Origin: JAMLIN01 sp964476625
Lineage (GTDB): Bacteria > Pseudomonadota > Gammaproteobacteria > Burkholderiales > Burkholderiaceae_E
NCBI GenBank assembly: GCA_964476625.1
Contig: CAYZBJ010000005.1
Span: forward strand, 1 to 64,000
Reading direction: 5' to 3'
DNA: 64,000 nucleotides
Shown here in pieces: positions 60,247 to 64,000 of the stretch. Below the pieces are notes generated by a model. It saw only the letters and a list, made by a program, of their open reading frames with translations, had not been told where the DNA came from and ran no database searches. Each line of letters opens with the position of its first letter. Position 1 is the stretch's first letter. The translations under genes and the position numbers were made by a program.

Positions 60247-61404
60247 ATGAAGATTCGATTCGCTGCCATTGGCGCCACGCTCGCCGCCGCCACGCTCGCC
60301 GCCCAGCCGGCGCTCGCCGCCGACCCCAAGCTGCCCGACACCATGGCCTGGAGCGCGTACGACGTCGGCTCCGGCGGCTACAACCAGGCGGTCGCCATCG
60401 GCGCTGCGCTCAAGAACAAGTACGGTACCAACCTGCGCGTCATCCCGGGCAAGAACGATGTGTCCCGGATGCTGCCGCTCAAGACGAACCGGCTCGACTT
60501 CGTCGCCAACGGGGTCGGTTCCTACATGGCGCAGGAAGGCCTGTACGAGTTCGGCGGCAAGGAATGGGGGCCGATGCCGATCCGCCTGCTGATGAGCAAC
60601 ATCTCGGACCAGACGCTGGCGATGATCGTCGCCCAGGACACCGGGGTGAAGACGGTCTCCGACATCAAGGGCAAGCGGGTCTCCTGGGTGATCGGCGCCC
60701 CGGCGCTCAACCAGAACCTCACCGCGATCCTCGCCTTCGCGGACCTGACCTGGGATGACGTCGAGAAGGTCGAGTTCGGCGGCTACGGCGCCTCGCTCGA
60801 TGCGATCGTCAACAACCAGTCCGACGCCGGCTTTTCGGTGTCGGTCTCGGGCAAGGCCTACGCGCTCGAGAAGTCGCCGCGCGGCCTGGTCTACCCGGCG
60901 ATGCCGGCCTCCGATACCGAAGGCTGGAACCGGGTCAAGGCGGTCGCCCCGTACATGGTCCCGGTGAAGGCCAGCCAGGGCGCGGGGCTCTCGAAGGAGG
61001 CGCCGGTCGAGAGCGCGGCCTATCCGTATCCGATCCTGCACACCCTGGACGATCGCAAGGCCGACGAGGTCTACGCGATGACCAAGGCGATGGTCGAGAC
61101 CTTCCCGATGTACAAGGATGCGGCGCCGGGCAACGTGGGCTGGGCGCTCGAGCAGCAGAACTTCGAATGGGTGGCTCCGTACCACGAGGGGGCGATCCGC
61201 TTCTTCAAGGAAAAGGGCCTCTGGACCGACGCCCACCAGAAGCACAACGACATGCTGGTCAAGCGCCAGACGATCCTGGGCGACACCTGGAAGAAGGTGC
61301 TGGCGCAGAACCTCGAGGGGGATGCGCACATGGCGGCATGGCAGAAGGCGCGGGCCGATGCGCTGCGCGCGGCCGACATGCCGGTCGTCCTCGAGAAGTG
61401 GTGA
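60247..61404 (+). CDS. TAXI-family TRAP transporter solute-binding protein (copy 2)
   Basis: 385 residues: signal peptide (MKIRFAAIGATLAAATLAAQPALA) and the same binding fold as copy 1. Differences are spread through the protein, e.g. PMPIRLLMSNISDQTLAMI against the equivalent parts of copies 1 and 3, so ligand range may differ. AAAGGAGG ribosome site. Shares a 136-base identical stretch with copy 3. Confidence 0.92.
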   Translation: MKIRFAAIGATLAAATLAAQPALAADPKLPDTMAWSAYDVGSGGYNQAVAIGAALKNKYGTNLRVIPGKNDVSRMLPLKTNRLDFVANGVGSYMAQEGLYEFGGKEWGPMPIRLLMSNISDQTLAMIVAQDTGVKTVSDIKGKRVSWVIGAPALNQNLTAILAFADLTWDDVEKVEFGGYGASLDAIVNNQSDAGFSVSVSGKAYALEKSPRGLVYPAMPASDTEGWNRVKAVAPYMVPVKASQGAGLSKEAPVESAAYPYPILHTLDDRKADEVYAMTKAMVETFPMYKDAAPGNVGWALEQQNFEWVAPYHEGAIRFFKEKGLWTDAHQKHNDMLVKRQTILGDTWKKVLAQNLEGDAHMAAWQKARADALRAADMPVVLEKW

Positions 61405-61442
61405 GTCGACTCGTCGGTCATCTGGTCTGAAGCACTTACGGT

Positions 61443-61491
61443 GCGCCTCGGCACGTCCTGTTATCGCCACGACCGGTCGTGGCCGAGGCGC
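61443..61491. repeat. Nested inverted repeats between TAXI copies 2 and 3
   Basis: GCGCCTCGGC (61443-61452) pairs with GCCGAGGCGC (61482-61491); inside lies the perfect 16-base palindrome CCACGACCGGTCGTGG (61467-61482). It may act as a terminator of copy 2 or as a protein-binding site. Confidence 0.7.
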
Positions 61492-61513
61492 GCCCGCCGT
61501 CGGAATGCCCTAG

Positions 61514-61543
61514 TGCAAAGGGCATGTGGGCGGGTGCTAACAT
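61514..61543 (+). promoter_or_regulatory. Candidate promoter of TAXI copy 3
   Basis: TGCAAA, 18 bases, TAACAT with extended TG; matches the promoter of copy 2 in sequence and spacing. Confidence 0.45.
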
Positions 61544-61616
61544 CGTCGCGGACGCTGCCCGGCGCCGCATGATGGTCGGGCCGATCCGGCCCGAAGCAGA
61601 CCAGAGGAGACACCCC

Positions 61617-62774
61617 ATGAAGATCCGCTTTGCCGCGATCGGCGGCGCGCTTGCCGCCGCCTCTCTCGTTGCCCAGCCGGCGCTCGCCGCCGATCCCAAG
61701 TTGCCCGAGACCATGGCCTGGGGCGCGTACGACGTCGGCTCCGGCGGCTACAACCAGGCGGTCGCCATCGGCAGCGCCTTGAAGAACAAGTACGGCGTCA
61801 ACCTGCGGATCATCCCGGGCAAGAACGACGTGTCCCGGATGCTGCCGCTCAAGACGAACCGGCTCGACTTCGTCGCCAACGGGGTCGGCACCTACATGGC
61901 CCAGGAAGGCATGTACGAGTTCGGCGGCAAGGATTGGGGGCCGATGCCCCTGCGCATCCTGATGACCAATATCGCACCGCAGTCACTGTCGATGATCGTC
62001 GCCAAGGACACCGGGGTGAAGACTGTTGCCGACATCAAGGGCAAGCGGGTCTCCTGGGTGATCGGCGCGCCGGCGCTCAACCAGAACATCACCGCGGTGC
62101 TCGCCTTCGCGGGCCTGACCTGGGACGACGTGGAGAAGGTCGAGTTCGGCGGCTACGGCGCCTCGCTCGATGCGATCGTCAACAACCAGTCCGACGCCGG
62201 CTTTTCGGTGTCGGTCTCGGGCAAGGCCTACGCGCTCGAGAAGTCGCCGCGCGGCCTGGTCTACCCGGTGATGCCGGCCTCCGATACCGAAGGCTGGAAG
62301 CGGGTTCAGGCGATCGCGCCGTATTTCGTGCCGATGACGGCGACCAACGGTGCGGGGCTCTCGAAGGAGAATCCGGCCGAGACCGCCGCGTATCCGTATC
62401 CGATCCTGACCACCACGGTCGATCGCAAGGTTCCCGAGGTGCACGCCATGATGCAGGCCATGGACGAGACCTACTCGATCTACAAGGATGCCGCGCCGGG
62501 CAACGACGGCTGGGCGCTCGATCGGCAGAACCTCGAATGGGTGGTGCCCTACCATGAGGGCGCGATCAAGTACTACAAGGAAAAGGGCATGTGGACCGAT
62601 GCCCACCAGAAGCACAACGACATGCTGATCAAGCGCCAGCAGGTGCTGGCCGACACCTGGAAGAAGGTGCTGGCGCAGGACCTCGATGGCGAGGCGCACA
62701 TGGTGGCCTGGCAGCGGGCGCGCGCCAGCGCCCTGCGTGATGCCGGCATGGTCGTGGTCCTCGAGGACTGGTGA
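61617..62774 (+). CDS. TAXI-family TRAP transporter solute-binding protein (copy 3)
   Basis: 385 residues from MKIRFAAIGGALAAASLVAQ, with GAGGAGA upstream; a longer in-frame start at 61479 would break the signal peptide. Same fold as copies 1 and 2, closest to copy 2 in the middle and to copy 1 near the C-terminus (DGWALDRQNLEW). Followed by an intrinsic terminator and the permease gene. Confidence 0.92.
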   Translation: MKIRFAAIGGALAAASLVAQPALAADPKLPETMAWGAYDVGSGGYNQAVAIGSALKNKYGVNLRIIPGKNDVSRMLPLKTNRLDFVANGVGTYMAQEGMYEFGGKDWGPMPLRILMTNIAPQSLSMIVAKDTGVKTVADIKGKRVSWVIGAPALNQNITAVLAFAGLTWDDVEKVEFGGYGASLDAIVNNQSDAGFSVSVSGKAYALEKSPRGLVYPVMPASDTEGWKRVQAIAPYFVPMTATNGAGLSKENPAETAAYPYPILTTTVDRKVPEVHAMMQAMDETYSIYKDAAPGNDGWALDRQNLEWVVPYHEGAIKYYKEKGMWTDAHQKHNDMLIKRQQVLADTWKKVLAQDLDGEAHMVAWQRARASALRDAGMVVVLEDW

Positions 62775-62806
62775 TCATCGGGTTGCCAGGCCGGCAGTAA
62801 ACTGAC

Positions 62807-62846
62807 GGGCCGCGGCACATTGCGATGTGCCGCGGCCCCTTGTTTC
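62807..62846 (+). terminator. Intrinsic terminator between TAXI copy 3 and the permease gene
   Basis: A perfect 14-bp stem, GGGCCGCGGCACAT / ATGTGCCGCGGCCC, with loop TGCG and tail CTTGTTTC. Read-through would give little permease relative to binding protein. Confidence 0.8.
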
Positions 62847-62889
62847 ATCAATCCCAACCGGAGTGCGGCGTCCGCGCCGCGAGCATTGC

Positions 62890-64000
62890 ATGACGACACA
62901 AGCAGGTAATGGGGTCGACAACGGCGAAACCGATGCCGAGATTGCCAAGGCCAAGGAGATCCTCGCCAAGGCGGAAGCCTCCGAATCGCGCTACCGCCAG
63001 CTGAGCGGTGGCTGGCGGATCCTCCTGATCACCCTGACCTCGCTTGCGCTCCTGCTCGCGCTCAACCAGCTGCTCAACCTGCACCTGACCGGCAAGGCGA
63101 TCCTCGCCAACTCCTATCTCTATGCCCTGTGCGGGCTGCTGACCGGCGCCGCTTTCCTGATCATGCCCGGAACCGCGAACTCCCCGCGCGACCGGGTGCC
63201 CTGGTACGACGCGCTGCTGTTCGTCACCCTCCTTTCGGTGTTCATGTTCTTTTCCTTCCATGGCCAGCGGATCGCCGAGGAGGGCTGGGAATACAGCCCG
63301 CCGTCCTACGTGGTCTGGATTGCCGCGGTCGGCTGGATCCTGGTGCTCGAGGCCTTGCGCCGCGCCGGCGGCACCGCCGTCTTCGCCGTGGTGGCGCTGT
63401 TCTCGATCTACCCGATCGTCGCCGGCATCATGCCCGGGCCGATCGCGGGCTTCCCGCAGGACATCGCCACCACCACCGCCTATCATTTCGCTAGCTCCGA
63501 GAGCGTGGTCGGCATCCCGACCCAGGCCTTCGGCGAACTCGTCATCGGCTTCGTGATGTTCGGCGCCGCCCTGCAGTTCACCGGCGCCGCCCCCTTCTTC
63601 AACAACATCGCATTCGCCCTGTTCGGCGGCGTGCGCGGCGGCGCGGCGAAGGTCGCGATCTTCGCCAGTGGCCTGATGGGCTCGGTGAGCGGCAGCGTGG
63701 TGTCCAACGTGCTCACCACCGGGGTGGTGACCATCCCCGCGATGAAGCGCACCGGGTTCGCGCCGCGCTACGCCGGCGGTGTCGAGGCCTGCGCTTCCAC
63801 CGGTGGCGTGCTGATGCCGCCGGTCATGGGGGCGACCGCCTTCGTGATGGCGTCCTTCCTCGGCCTGCCCTACGTGAGCATCGCGATTGCGGCGGCGATC
63901 CCGTCGCTGCTCTACTACTTCGGCCTGTTCGTGCAGATCGACGCCTACGCCGCGCGCAACAACCTGCGCGGCCTGCCGCGCGAAGAGCTGCCCGCCCTCG
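62890..64000 (+). CDS. TRAP transporter permease, fused small and large subunits (3' end outside window)
   Basis: 370 residues visible, open to the window end. A charged cytoplasmic N-terminus, then about 4 segments of the DctQ-like part (SLALLLALNQLLNLHLTGKA onward) and the start of the DctM-like domain with SGLMGSVSGSVVSNVLTTGVVTIPAMKRTGF and GGVEACASTGGVLMPPVMGATAFVMA, typical of TAXI-linked fused permeases. Sodium-driven import is usual for the family. Served by one or more of the three binding proteins upstream. Confidence 0.92.
   Translation, partial: MTTQAGNGVDNGETDAEIAKAKEILAKAEASESRYRQLSGGWRILLITLTSLALLLALNQLLNLHLTGKAILANSYLYALCGLLTGAAFLIMPGTANSPRDRVPWYDALLFVTLLSVFMFFSFHGQRIAEEGWEYSPPSYVVWIAAVGWILVLEALRRAGGTAVFAVVALFSIYPIVAGIMPGPIAGFPQDIATTTAYHFASSESVVGIPTQAFGELVIGFVMFGAALQFTGAAPFFNNIAFALFGGVRGGAAKVAIFASGLMGSVSGSVVSNVLTTGVVTIPAMKRTGFAPRYAGGVEACASTGGVLMPPVMGATAFVMASFLGLPYVSIAIAAAIPSLLYYFGLFVQIDAYAARNNLRGLPREELPAL

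Overview
The window is a high-GC chromosomal stretch of a betaproteobacterium, most likely in the order Burkholderiales. Reasons: the GC-rich codon use; the gshA-gshB-EIIA-HPr-ptsI block followed by metX-metW; a TorF-glnK-amtB nitrogen cluster behind a sigma-54 promoter; DUF1840 and UbiK proteins of the betaproteobacterial kind; and many solute-binding and CoA-ester genes. The genus cannot be told from sequence alone. I saw no rRNA, tRNA, CRISPR array or complete insertion sequence. Ten N's at 15927-15936 mark an assembly gap inside glnK.

Layout. 1-3000: the end of a gallate/protocatechuate-type ring-cleavage operon (ligJ, galD) with a divergent LysR regulator and its probable operator, closed by a cluster of inverted repeats. 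3083-7551: minus-strand housekeeping genes (DHH phosphoesterase, glutathione reductase, BenE-like transporter, small conserved proteins). 7592-12631: lipoprotein, MFS carrier, polysaccharide deacetylase, CoA-transferase/racemase and mechanosensitive channel. 12866-17535: comM, ubiK and the nitrogen-regulated TorF-glnK-amtB unit. 17706-24219: glutathione synthesis, a permease-less regulatory PTS and methionine synthesis, packed as a near-continuous operon. 24276-27916: an unusual four-gene operon of a RuBisCO-like protein, a cupin, an atypical crotonase and a periplasmic PQQ sugar dehydrogenase. 28060-31936: MATE pump, a PIN-toxin remnant, GFA, SRPBCC and thioesterase genes and a NYN-LOTUS protein of lower GC; this part looks accessory.

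32279-37329: a Sec-exported RHS protein ending in a DUF2235 (Tle1-like) lipase toxin, with an overlapping small exported protein that is probably its immunity factor. 37437-46739: two MFS carriers, three paralogous LuxR-type regulators, a catalytically broken HD-family protein and an SbmA-like peptide transporter. 47566-50776: a 63-residue Tat-signal protein translationally coupled to a GMC oxidoreductase and a DUF2264 protein, probably an exported sugar-oxidising and degrading system. 50838-56641: enoyl reductase, a dimethylformamidase-like lipoprotein with a long Pro-Glu-Ala tail, a stress protein, an aldolase and a crotonase. 56703-64000: a two-component system divergent from three tandem TAXI solute-binding proteins and the start of the fused TRAP permease, which runs off the window.

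The strongest candidates for undescribed biology are the RuBisCO-like/cupin/crotonase/PQQ operon, the secreted RHS-lipase with its candidate immunity gene, and the Tat mini-subunit/GMC/DUF2264 operon.
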